From NCBI GenBank assembly GCA_035557635.1, contig DATMDR010000054.1, forward strand, positions 1-46,466: a stretch of 46,466 bases of DNA, written 5' to 3'. The first letter of the stretch is position 1, and the number at the start of each line of letters is the position of its first letter. The stretch comes from VRUE01 sp035557635 (lineage in GTDB: Bacteria > Actinomycetota > Thermoleophilia > Solirubrobacterales > 70-9). The notes under the pieces were generated by a model. That model worked only from the letters and a program-made list of their open reading frames with translations. It did not search any database and was not told the origin of the DNA. A program made the translations under genes and the position numbers. Below, one piece after another: positions 15,946-24,998 of the stretch.

Positions 15946-16434
15946 CTAGCGCGCCGGGAGCGCCGCGGCCTTTTCGGCGGCAGCCTCGAGGCCGGGACCC
16001 GGGACGGGCCTCGCGTCACGCGCGTGCAGGACCTTGCCGCAGCTCTCGCAGAGGCCGCGGTCGCTGACCCTACCGCCGCAATCCTTGTGCACGATCAGCA
16101 TCGGCGGGCCGCCGGGGGTGGGGGAGTGGCGATCGCCCCAGGCGAGCAGGGCCACCAGCGCCGGCCAGAGGTCGAGCCCCTTCTCGGTCAGGAAGTACTC
16201 GAAGCGCTCGGGGGAGGCCTGGTAGGCGCGCCGCTCGAGGATGTCCTCCTCGATCAGGCGCTGCAGCCGGGCCGAGAGCACGTTGCGGGCGATGCCGAGG
16301 CCTTTCTGTAGCTCGTCGAAGCGGCGGTTGCCGTTCATCACGTCACGGACGATCAACAGCGTCCAGCGCTCGCCGATGACCTCCAGTGAGCGTGCGATCG
16401 AGCAGACCTGGTCTGGATAGTCGTTGCGGAGCAC
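15946..16434 (-). CDS. HxlR-family transcriptional regulator
   Basis: Winged-helix regulator with the family hallmark CSIARSLEVIGERWTLLIVRDVMNGNRRFDELQKGLGIARNVLSARLQRLIEEDILERR at its N-terminus. I chose GTG 16434 so that the protein begins VLRNDYPDQVCS, the usual HxlR start; the Cys here is the residue that senses aldehydes or redox state in characterised HxlR proteins such as Bacillus HxlR/HypR. The C-terminal ~50 residues add a small CxxxxDRGLCESCG region that may bind zinc or act in redox. It is divergent from a small ORF and thioesterase and upstream of aldehyde dehydrogenase; two palindromes in the shared promoter are likely its sites. Confidence 0.88.
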   Translation of the reverse strand: MLRNDYPDQVCSIARSLEVIGERWTLLIVRDVMNGNRRFDELQKGLGIARNVLSARLQRLIEEDILERRAYQASPERFEYFLTEKGLDLWPALVALLAWGDRHSPTPGGPPMLIVHKDCGGRVSDRGLCESCGKVLHARDARPVPGPGLEAAAEKAAALPAR

Positions 16435-16456
16435 GATTGTGATCTTCGCACACAAG

Positions 16457-16505
16457 GTTGCATCAAGCAACTCGCTCGTCTAGGGTGGAGTTGCTTCAAA
16501 CAACT
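16457..16505. promoter_or_regulatory. Overlapping divergent promoters with two HxlR-type operators
   Basis: Two palindromes built on GTTG/CAAC are seen: GTTGC-ATCAA-GCAAC (16457-16471) and AGTTG-N7-CAACT (16489-16505), centres 33 bp (about three helical turns) apart. For the plus strand, TTGCAT (16458-16463) and TAGGGT (16481-16486) are separated by 17 bp, with the start predicted inside the second palindrome. For the minus strand, TAGACG (16482-16477) is a -10 candidate with its start inside the first palindrome. Binding by the adjacent HxlR protein is inferred. Confidence 0.65.
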
Positions 16506-16510
16506 GATGC

Positions 16511-16561
16511 CGCTGACTTCGTCTTTGTTCGCCTATATGGCGAAGAAGCACAAAGTCAGCG
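16511..16561. repeat. Long imperfect hairpin with TATAT loop
   Basis: Arms of 23 nt (16511-16533 and 16539-16561) match at 19 positions around the loop TATAT; the outer part reads CGCTGACTT and the inner part TTCGCC. In the plus-strand transcript predicted from the adjacent promoter this would form a strong 5'-leader stem-loop ending ~20 nt before the small ORF. It is similar in style to the hairpin at 20850-20886, which also has CCTATA next to its loop. Confidence 0.55.
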
Positions 16562-16582
16562 ATTAGAAACGGAGGCACCGCG

Positions 16583-16735
16583 ATGAGACTGATCCCGAAA
16601 TCCAGGCATCACCACCGAGCCAAGGCCCCGCAGGTCTCGATAAGCCAGGAGGAGATCACGGCGGACCTGCTCTACCCGGCAAGCCGCCGCCCCGCGCGCG
16701 AGCGGGATGCGGTCAGGCGCGGGGGAGGCAGATGA
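16583..16735 (+). CDS. Small basic protein of 50 residues, coupled to thioesterase
   Basis: ATG at 16583 follows a good ribosome site (GGAGG, 7 bp spacing) and the frame runs to TGA 16733-16735, overlapping the thioesterase ATG by 4 bp (ATGA). The predicted peptide starts MRLIPKSRHHHRAKAP, has a central acidic-helical segment ISQEEITADLLYP and ends in an Arg-rich tail. No known domain, signal peptide or membrane helix. The coupling and ribosome site support a real gene or at least a translated leader; it could serve mainly to deliver ribosomes to the next gene. Confidence 0.55.
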   Translation: MRLIPKSRHHHRAKAPQVSISQEEITADLLYPASRRPARERDAVRRGGGR

Positions 16736-17325
16736 GCCAGGACGGCGCCGCCGAGGAGCGCATCGCCGCCGCGGCACGGGAAGGCGGCACCGCGGTCGAC
16801 GCCGCGCTCGTCTTCGCCGAGGCCTCTCCGGAGACGACTCGTGACCGCACCCTGGTCTGGCAGGACCCGGTGCCGACGGCGGCTGCCGGAGCGACGATGA
16901 CCGGCATGGAGTACATGGAAGCGATCGTCGCCGGCAAGCTGCCGCCGCCGCCGATCGCGGTGACGATGCGGATGGGTCCGATCGAGCTGGGGGAGGGGCG
17001 AGCCGTCTTCGCCGGCGAACCGGGCGAGGAGCACTACAACCCGATCGGCGTCGTCCACGGCGGCTACGCCGCGACCCTGCTCGACTCGGCCCTGGGCTGC
17101 GCGGTCCACACCACGCTGCCCGCCGGCGTCGCCTACACCTCGCTCGGGCTCGAGGCCAAGTACGTGCGGCCGATCACCCGCGACACCGGCCGCGTGCTCT
17201 GCGAGGCCAACGTCCTCTACCGCGGTCGCCGCCAGGCCACCGCCGAGGCCAGCCTCACCTCGGCCGAGAGCGGCAAGCTGCTGGCGCACGGCAGCGCTAC
17301 CTGCATGCTGCTCGGCGGCGAGTAA
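16732..17325 (+). CDS. PaaI-type hotdog-fold acyl-CoA thioesterase
   Basis: The C-terminal ~130 residues are a hotdog domain: NPIGVVHGGYAATLLDSALGCAVHTTLP contains the HGG motif on the long helix and is followed by LEAKYVRPITRDTGRVLCEANV. PaaI-type enzymes hydrolyse acyl- or aryl-CoA thioesters, often as a detoxifying step, and act as cytosolic tetramers. About 65 extra N-terminal residues precede the fold, including an Ala/Glu-rich helix with no recognised function. The start at 16732 is coupled to the 50-aa ORF. The divergent HxlR operators suggest co-control with aldehyde dehydrogenase, consistent with an aldehyde or aromatic-acid catabolic theme. Confidence 0.85.
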   Translation: MSQDGAAEERIAAAAREGGTAVDAALVFAEASPETTRDRTLVWQDPVPTAAAGATMTGMEYMEAIVAGKLPPPPIAVTMRMGPIELGEGRAVFAGEPGEEHYNPIGVVHGGYAATLLDSALGCAVHTTLPAGVAYTSLGLEAKYVRPITRDTGRVLCEANVLYRGRRQATAEASLTSAESGKLLAHGSATCMLLGGE

Positions 17326-17329
17326 AGAG

Positions 17330-18766
17330 TCAGTCGCCCAGCTTGCGGGCGAGCTCGACCAGGAGGCGGACGCCGAAGCCGCTGGCGTCCTTGCCGGTGT
17401 ACTCGCGGCCGACGTCCCAGGCGGTGCCGGCGATGTCGACATGCGCCCAGGGCGTCTCGCCGACGAACTCCTCGAGGAAGGAACCGGCGTAGATCGTCCC
17501 CGCCTTGCGCTTGGCCGAGGCGTTGGTGAGGTCGGCGACCGTGCCCTTGGTTAGGTCCTTGTACTCAGGGTGGAGCGGCAGCCGCCAGACCAGCTCGCCG
17601 GTCTCGCGCCCGACCTCCTCGACCTCCCCGGCCAGCTCGTCGTCGTTGGCGATCAGCCCGGCGTAGGTCGAGCCGAGGGCGATCATCACCGCTCCGGTCA
17701 GGGTGGCGATGTCGACGACTCGCTTGGCGCCCAACTCGACCGCGTAGGCGAGCGCGTCGGCGAGGATCAGGCGGCCCTCGGCGTCGGTGTTGTTGACCTC
17801 GACCGTTTTGCCGTTGTACTGGGTGATGACGTCGCCGGGCTTGATCGCCGTGCCGGAAGGCATGTTCTCGGTCGAGGGGACGACCGCGATCAGGTTGACG
17901 GGGAGCCCGAGCTCGGCGATCGCGCCGACCGCCTCCAGCACCGCTGCGGCGCCCGACATGTCCATCTTCATCTCGTGCATCGACCCCGAGGGCTTCAGCG
18001 AGATCCCACCCGTGTCGAAGGTGACCCCCTTGCCGACGAAGCCGAGGGTGGAACCGGGCCCTCCGCCTGAGTAGCGCAGCACGATCAGCTTCGGCTCCTC
18101 CTCCGTTCCCTGGCTGACCGCGACCAGCCCGCCCATCTCCTTGGCGGCGATCTGCTCCCGTCCCAGCACCTCGACGCTAATCGCGTCGTGGGCGGCAGCG
18201 ATCTCCTCGGCGCGCTGGGCCAGGTAGGAGGGGGTGGCGACGTTGGAAGGAAGGCTCTGCAGGTCACGAGCGCGGTTCTGAGCCTCGGCGCAGACCCGCG
18301 CCGCCTCGACCGCTCCGGCGAGGTCGTCGTCGGAGAGCACGGCCAGGGTCTCGATCTGGGTCGGCGGCGGATCCTCGGGGTCCCGGCTGCGATAGCGGTC
18401 GAAGTTCCAGCCGCCGAGGATCGTCCCGGTGACCAGCGCGGCGGCGGTCGCCTCGTCGTCTGCGGACTGGGGCAGCGCCCAGGCGATCGAGGTTGCCTTG
18501 AGGCGCTTTGCCTCGCGAGCGGCCAGCGCCGCCGCAATCCGAGCCCGCTCGGGCTCCATCTCCTCGCGCTTGCCCAGCCCGACGATCAGCGCCCGGCCGG
18601 GACGCTCAGGGTGGAGCAGCATCAGCTTCTTGTAGGCGCTCTTGGCGTCGTCTGCGCCGGCGGTCGAAGCCAGCTCCTTGGGCAGCTCATCGCCGTCGTA
18701 GAGCCCGACGACGAGCAGGTCGGCCTCGACTTCGGGCAGCGCGGCTTGGCTCAGATCCACCTTCAT
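17330..18766 (-). CDS. pepA: Leucyl aminopeptidase (M17 family)
   Basis: Cytosolic hexameric metalloaminopeptidase that releases N-terminal residues such as leucine. The catalytic C-terminal domain shows VGKGVTFDTGGISLKPSGSMHEMKMDMSGAA (metal ligands and catalytic Lys), the signature NTDAEGRL, and TLTGA. The N-terminal macro-like domain (about 1-160) is typical, and 478 aa is the usual length. ATG 18766 is the start. It is convergent with the thioesterase gene, only 4 bp apart. It appears to be a single-gene unit; no special regulation is visible. Confidence 0.95.
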   Translation of the reverse strand: MKVDLSQAALPEVEADLLVVGLYDGDELPKELASTAGADDAKSAYKKLMLLHPERPGRALIVGLGKREEMEPERARIAAALAAREAKRLKATSIAWALPQSADDEATAAALVTGTILGGWNFDRYRSRDPEDPPPTQIETLAVLSDDDLAGAVEAARVCAEAQNRARDLQSLPSNVATPSYLAQRAEEIAAAHDAISVEVLGREQIAAKEMGGLVAVSQGTEEEPKLIVLRYSGGGPGSTLGFVGKGVTFDTGGISLKPSGSMHEMKMDMSGAAAVLEAVGAIAELGLPVNLIAVVPSTENMPSGTAIKPGDVITQYNGKTVEVNNTDAEGRLILADALAYAVELGAKRVVDIATLTGAVMIALGSTYAGLIANDDELAGEVEEVGRETGELVWRLPLHPEYKDLTKGTVADLTNASAKRKAGTIYAGSFLEEFVGETPWAHVDIAGTAWDVGREYTGKDASGFGVRLLVELARKLGD

Positions 18767-18867
18767 CGAGGCGCGAGTCTATGCGTTGGCTCACGCAGCC
18801 CGGCGCCTCCTCGCGCTATCTTCCAGTCCGAGCCGAGACCCGGCATAACGACCCCAGAAAGGCAGTC

Positions 18868-20052
<1,185 letters not shown>

Positions 20053-20065
20053 CCGGGGGACGGGC

Positions 20066-20851
20066 TTGCAGCGCGCTGCTGCGTTCTTCGACCTGGACAA
20101 GACCCTTATGGCGGGGTCGTCGGGGATGCAGTTCGCCCGTATCGCCGCCCGGCAGGGAATAGTCAGCAAGCGCCAGCTCGTCGACTGGGGGTTCGAGCAC
20201 CTGCGCTACCGCCTGCGCGGCACCACCGACGAGCGCACCACCGAGGTGCTGCGGGTCGCCCGCGAGCTGATCGCCGGGTTGCCGGAACGAACCGTCGACC
20301 GGATGGGACCCGAGGTGATGGCGGCGATCCTGCCGCGCGTCTTCCCGCAGATGCTCGAAGAGGTCTACGCTCACCAGGACGCCGGCCGCGCCACCTTCAT
20401 CGTCAGCGCCGCCGGCAACGGCGTGGTCGAGATGCTCGCCGCCGTCCTCGGCATGGACGGTGGCATCGGCACCCGCTACGAGGTCGACGGGGAGGGCGAC
20501 TTCACCGGCCGCTTCGACGGGCCCTTCGTCTACGGACCAGGCAAGGTCGAGGCGATGGAGGCCTTCGCCGCGCGGCACGGGATCGACCTCGGCTCCTCCT
20601 ACGCCTACTCTGACTCGCTCTCCGACCTGCCGATGCTGCGCGCTGTCGGCAACCCGGTGGTCGTCAACCCGGACCCGCCGCTGGCCGAGCTCGCAAGGCA
20701 GGAAGGCTGGCAGACGATGCGCTTCGAGCGGCTCGGCCGCCGTCTCGTCGCGCTCGCGATCACGCTGCTGGCGACAGTCGGCGGCTTCGGCGCCTCTCGC
20801 GTTGCCGCCCGCCGCAAGCCGCCCCCCCGCCGCTTCGCCCCACGGCGCTAG
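20066..20851 (+). CDS. HAD-IB family phosphatase with C-terminal membrane anchor
   Basis: HAD superfamily subfamily IB (SerB-like) phosphatase: motif I FFDLDKTLMAGSS with nucleophile Asp, motif II IVSAA, and motif III/IV YSDSLSDLPML. Substrates of such proteins include phosphoserine and phosphorylated lipid headgroups. The TTG at 20066 follows GGGGGACGGG and is the only start that keeps motif I. Near the C-terminus (about residues 225-245) VALAITLLATVGGFGAS is hydrophobic and followed by a very basic tail, suggesting a single membrane anchor. It starts 13 bp after thiolase, so the two are probably co-transcribed. Substrate unknown. Confidence 0.83.
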   Translation: MQRAAAFFDLDKTLMAGSSGMQFARIAARQGIVSKRQLVDWGFEHLRYRLRGTTDERTTEVLRVARELIAGLPERTVDRMGPEVMAAILPRVFPQMLEEVYAHQDAGRATFIVSAAGNGVVEMLAAVLGMDGGIGTRYEVDGEGDFTGRFDGPFVYGPGKVEAMEAFAARHGIDLGSSYAYSDSLSDLPMLRAVGNPVVVNPDPPLAELARQEGWQTMRFERLGRRLVALAITLLATVGGFGASRVAARRKPPPRRFAPRR

Positions 20852-20886
20852 TCGCCTTTTGCGCCTATACGACGCAAAAAGCGACT
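20850..20886. terminator. Hairpin at the stop codon of the HAD gene
   Basis: AGTCGCCTTTTGCG (20850-20863) pairs with CGCAAAAAGCGACT (20873-20886), 13 of 14 positions, around a 9-nt loop CCTATACGA. The left arm begins on the last bases of the TAG stop. It separates the thiolase-HAD unit from the icmA promoter and may terminate or stabilise the upstream transcript; no U-run follows, so a classic intrinsic terminator is not certain. Confidence 0.55.
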
Positions 20887-20919
20887 TGCCCTTCGCTATC
20901 CACACCTAGACTGTGGTCC
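20884..20919 (+). promoter_or_regulatory. Candidate leaderless promoter of the acyl-CoA mutase operon
   Basis: TAGACT (20907-20912) lies 7 bp before the ATG at 20920, and a weak -35 (around ACTTGCC, 20884-20890) lies 16-17 bp upstream of it. A start site 7 bp downstream of the -10 would fall on the ATG, predicting a leaderless mRNA; no ribosome site is seen before the ATG. The same TAGACT box occurs close to the starts of meaB and rpmE and in the etfB promoter. Confidence 0.45.
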
Positions 20920-22542
<1,623 letters not shown>

Positions 22543-22556
22543 GGTTCCCGACCCCT

Positions 22557-22982
22557 ATGGAGGCCGCCACCGCCCGCAAGATCCGCGTCGTCGTCGCCAA
22601 GCCCGGCCTGGACGGGCACGACCGCGGCGCCAAGATCATCGCCCGCGCCCTGCGCGACGCTGGCATGGAGGTGATCTACACCGGCCTGCACCAGACGCCG
22701 GAGCAGATCGCCGAGACGGTGATCCAGGAGGACGCCGACGCGGTCGGCCTCTCGATCCTCTCTGGCGCCCACATGACCCTGGTGCCGCGGGTGGTCGAGC
22801 TGCTCGCCGAGCAGGGCGTCAACGACGTCCTGGTCACGGTGGGGGGGACGATTCCGGCCGAGGACATCCCGGAGCTGAAGAAGCTCGGGGTCGCCGCGGT
22901 CTTCACTCCCGGCGCCGGCACCGACGACATCGTCGAGTTCATCCGCGCCGGGGCCGAGGAGCGGCACGAGCGCGAGGCTTAG
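22557..22982 (+). CDS. icmB: Cobalamin-binding small subunit of acyl-CoA mutase
   Basis: A 141-aa B12-binding (Rossmann-like) protein with the base-off/His-on signature KPGLDGHDRGAKIIARALRD, where the His coordinates cobalt, followed by GLSILSGAHMTLVPRVVELL and VGGTIPAEDIPELKKLGVAAVFTPG lining the nucleotide tail. Length matches stand-alone small subunits (about 136 aa for Streptomyces IcmB). It starts 14 bp after the large subunit and together they make the holo-mutase. The stop is followed at once by a large palindrome (22983-23096), so this is the last gene of the operon. Confidence 0.92.
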   Translation: MEAATARKIRVVVAKPGLDGHDRGAKIIARALRDAGMEVIYTGLHQTPEQIAETVIQEDADAVGLSILSGAHMTLVPRVVELLAEQGVNDVLVTVGGTIPAEDIPELKKLGVAAVFTPGAGTDDIVEFIRAGAEERHEREA

Positions 22983-23096
22983 GGGCGGTGCCCCGATAGG
23001 GGTTCCACTTAACTTTTTCGGATAGCGGTTGCTGCTGTCCGAGATTGGATCGGCCGAAAAAGTACAAGACGTTCCACCCCTATCGGGGCACCGCCC
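22983..23096. repeat. 114-bp nested palindromic element after the mutase operon
   Basis: Outer arms of 20 perfectly matching bases (22983-23002 and 23077-23096; outer end GGGCGGTGCCCC) enclose a second 10-bp stem, ACTTTTTCGG (23012-23021) with CCGAAAAAGT (23054-23063), and a ~32-nt core. The copy TTCCAC occurs just inside both outer arms in the same orientation. It begins on the bases right after the TAG stop. It may be a strong terminator or mRNA 3' stabiliser, or a miniature mobile palindrome; no target duplication is evident. Confidence 0.75.
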
Positions 23097-23130
23097 TCAG
23101 TCTTCGAGCGTGATAAGCATCACGCCGACT

Positions 23131-23177
23131 TTCACAGCATCGCGTGCAATAGATAGACTGATTGACTAGTCAGTCAA
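23131..23177 (+). promoter_or_regulatory. etfBA-etfQO promoter with TetR-type operator
   Basis: TTCACA (23131-23136), a 17-bp spacer and TAGACT (23154-23159) form a standard promoter. Immediately downstream is TTGACT-AGTC-AGTCAA (23162-23177), a perfect palindrome with 6-bp arms that covers the predicted start site, and inside it the overlapping palindrome TGACTAGTCA. Sites of this form are typical of TetR-family regulators of fatty-acid oxidation. A repressor bound here would block initiation. The cognate regulator is not identifiable; TetR genes at 28.6 and 33.5 kb have other candidate sites. Confidence 0.7.
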
Positions 23178-23198
23178 CGAGCCCAAGGAGGCTTCAAC

Positions 23199-23990
23199 TT
23201 GAAGATCTGCGTCCTGGTCAAGGAGGTTCCGGACGCCGCCGTCCAGAAGCGCATCGACCCCGGAACGATGCGGATGGATCGCAGCGGCGAGAAGAACCTG
23301 AACCCCTTCGACACCCACGCAATCGAGGCCGCAATGCAGATCAAGGAGGGCGGTGCGATTCCGGTCGAGGAGGTCGTCGCGGTGACGATGGGTCCCGATT
23401 CCGCCGTCCGCGCCCTGCACAAGGCCGTTGCCCTCGGCGCCGATCGCTCGGTGCACCTCTCCGACGACGCGCTTGCCGGCTCTGACGTCTGCGCCACCGG
23501 CTACTCGCTGGCCAAGGTGCTCGAGTCCGAGAGCCCCGACCTCGTGCTGCTGGGGCAGCAGTCGGATGACGGCGAGTGCTACACGATCGGCGCCGTCGTC
23601 GCCGACCACCTGAAGATGCCCTCGCTGACCCAGGTGATCAAGATCGACGTTGCCGACGGCAAGCTGCGCTGCGAGCGCCAGGCCGAGTACGGCTACGACA
23701 CGGTCGAGGTCGAGCTGCCGGCCGTGATCAGCGTCGGCGACGCGATCAACGAGCCGCGCTACCCGAGCCTGAAAGCGATCATGGGCGCCAAGAAGAAGCC
23801 GCTCGACGCGAAGGCGACCGGCGACGTCGGCATTGACGGCGGCATGGTCGGCCAATCTGGCTCCAAGACAGCGGTCCTCGCGCTCAACCCGCCGCCCGCC
23901 AAGGAGGCCGGGGAGATCATCGAGGACGAGGACACAAACGAGACGGTCGAGAAGATCGTCGCCTGGCTCGACGAGAGGAAGCTGATCTAG
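23199..23990 (+). CDS. etfB: Electron transfer flavoprotein, beta subunit
   Basis: Small ETF subunit, which holds AMP and carries electrons from acyl-CoA dehydrogenases. The TTG at 23199 is supported by a very strong AAGGAGG eight bases upstream and by the family start KICVLVKEVPDAA. Also seen are NPFDTHAIEAAMQIKEGG, AVALGADRSVHLSD and the adenine-recognition region LLLGQQSDDGECYTIGAVVADHL. 263 aa is normal. The gene joins etfA without any gap, and the operon continues into ETF-QO. The clear operator in the promoter predicts induction by an acyl-CoA or fatty acid. Confidence 0.95.
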   Translation: MKICVLVKEVPDAAVQKRIDPGTMRMDRSGEKNLNPFDTHAIEAAMQIKEGGAIPVEEVVAVTMGPDSAVRALHKAVALGADRSVHLSDDALAGSDVCATGYSLAKVLESESPDLVLLGQQSDDGECYTIGAVVADHLKMPSLTQVIKIDVADGKLRCERQAEYGYDTVEVELPAVISVGDAINEPRYPSLKAIMGAKKKPLDAKATGDVGIDGGMVGQSGSKTAVLALNPPPAKEAGEIIEDEDTNETVEKIVAWLDERKLI

Positions 23991-24965
23991 ATGGCAGGCA
24001 TCCTGGTTTACGCCCTCCATGACGACGAGGGCAACTTCAACAAGAACTCCCTTGGGGCGATCTCCGAGGCGGCCAAGCTGGTCGGTCAGATCGGTGGCGA
24101 GGCTGCGGCGCTGGTCGTCGGCGATGTTGCTGACGACGCCTGCGCCTCGCTCGGCAACTGGGGCGCGGCGAAGGTCTACCGCGCCAAGGACGTGCCCGAG
24201 GGTCTCGCCCAGCCAATCGTCGACGCGATGGCCAAGGTGATCCAGGACGAGGGCATCTCCTACGCCCTCTTCGGTGGCGGCCTGCTCGGCTTCGAGATCG
24301 GCGCCGGCCTGACCGCGCGCCTCAACGCCGGCGTGACGATGGAGGTGACCGAGGTCAAGGTCCAGGACGGAAAGCTCGTCGTGGAGCGTCCGATCCTCCA
24401 GGACTCCGAGGTCGCCGACGTCGGCTACGTCTCAGAGCCGGGGATCATCATCAGCCGCCTCAACGCCTTCGACGCCAGCGAGAGCGGCGGCACGGCCGAG
24501 GTGGTCGACGTCGCGGTCGAGCTCTCGCCCTGGTCGTCCAAGGCGAAGCTGGTCCAGCGCGGCGAGCAGCGCGGCGCCGACGTCAACATCGAGGACGCCG
24601 AGATCCTCGTCGGCGGCGGCCGCGGCCTCGGTGCCGCGGAGGGCTTCAAGCAGTGCGAGGAACTGGCCGAGGCGATGGGCGGGGCGGTTGCCGCCACCCG
24701 CGCCGTGGTCGACGCCGGCTGGTACCCCTACGCGGCCCAGATCGGCCAGACCGGCAAGACGGTTGCGCCGAAGCTCTACCTGGCCGCCGGCATCTCCGGC
24801 GCGATCCAGCACAAGGTCGGGATGCAGAGCTCGGAGAACATCCTCGCGATCAACAAGGACCAGAACGCGCCGATCTTCGAGTTCTCGGACCTCGGCGTGG
24901 TCGGCGATCTGCACAAGATCGTCCCCAAGCTGACCGAGGCGATCAAGGCGAAGAAGGGCGGCTGA
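23991..24965 (+). CDS. etfA: Electron transfer flavoprotein, alpha subunit
   Basis: Large ETF subunit that binds FAD. ATG 23991 directly follows the etfB stop. The N-terminal domain runs to about residue 190; the C-terminal FAD domain shows VGGGRGLGAAEGFKQCEELAEAMGGAVAATRAVVDAGWYPYAAQIGQTGKTVAPKLYLAAGISGAIQHKVGMQSSENILAINKD, with the expected flavin contacts (Gly-rich loop, GQTGK, SGAIQH). 324 aa is the usual length. It forms a heterodimer with EtfB and donates to the membrane ETF-QO encoded next. Confidence 0.96.
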   Translation: MAGILVYALHDDEGNFNKNSLGAISEAAKLVGQIGGEAAALVVGDVADDACASLGNWGAAKVYRAKDVPEGLAQPIVDAMAKVIQDEGISYALFGGGLLGFEIGAGLTARLNAGVTMEVTEVKVQDGKLVVERPILQDSEVADVGYVSEPGIIISRLNAFDASESGGTAEVVDVAVELSPWSSKAKLVQRGEQRGADVNIEDAEILVGGGRGLGAAEGFKQCEELAEAMGGAVAATRAVVDAGWYPYAAQIGQTGKTVAPKLYLAAGISGAIQHKVGMQSSENILAINKDQNAPIFEFSDLGVVGDLHKIVPKLTEAIKAKKGG

Positions 24966-24998
24966 GCCAGAGGGCTCGGCCGTCGCAAAGGAGTCGAG

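Noticed and set aside
22983..23096. CRISPR array or insertion sequence
   Set aside because: There is a single inverted repeat, no spaced direct repeats, no transposase gene and no visible target-site duplication.
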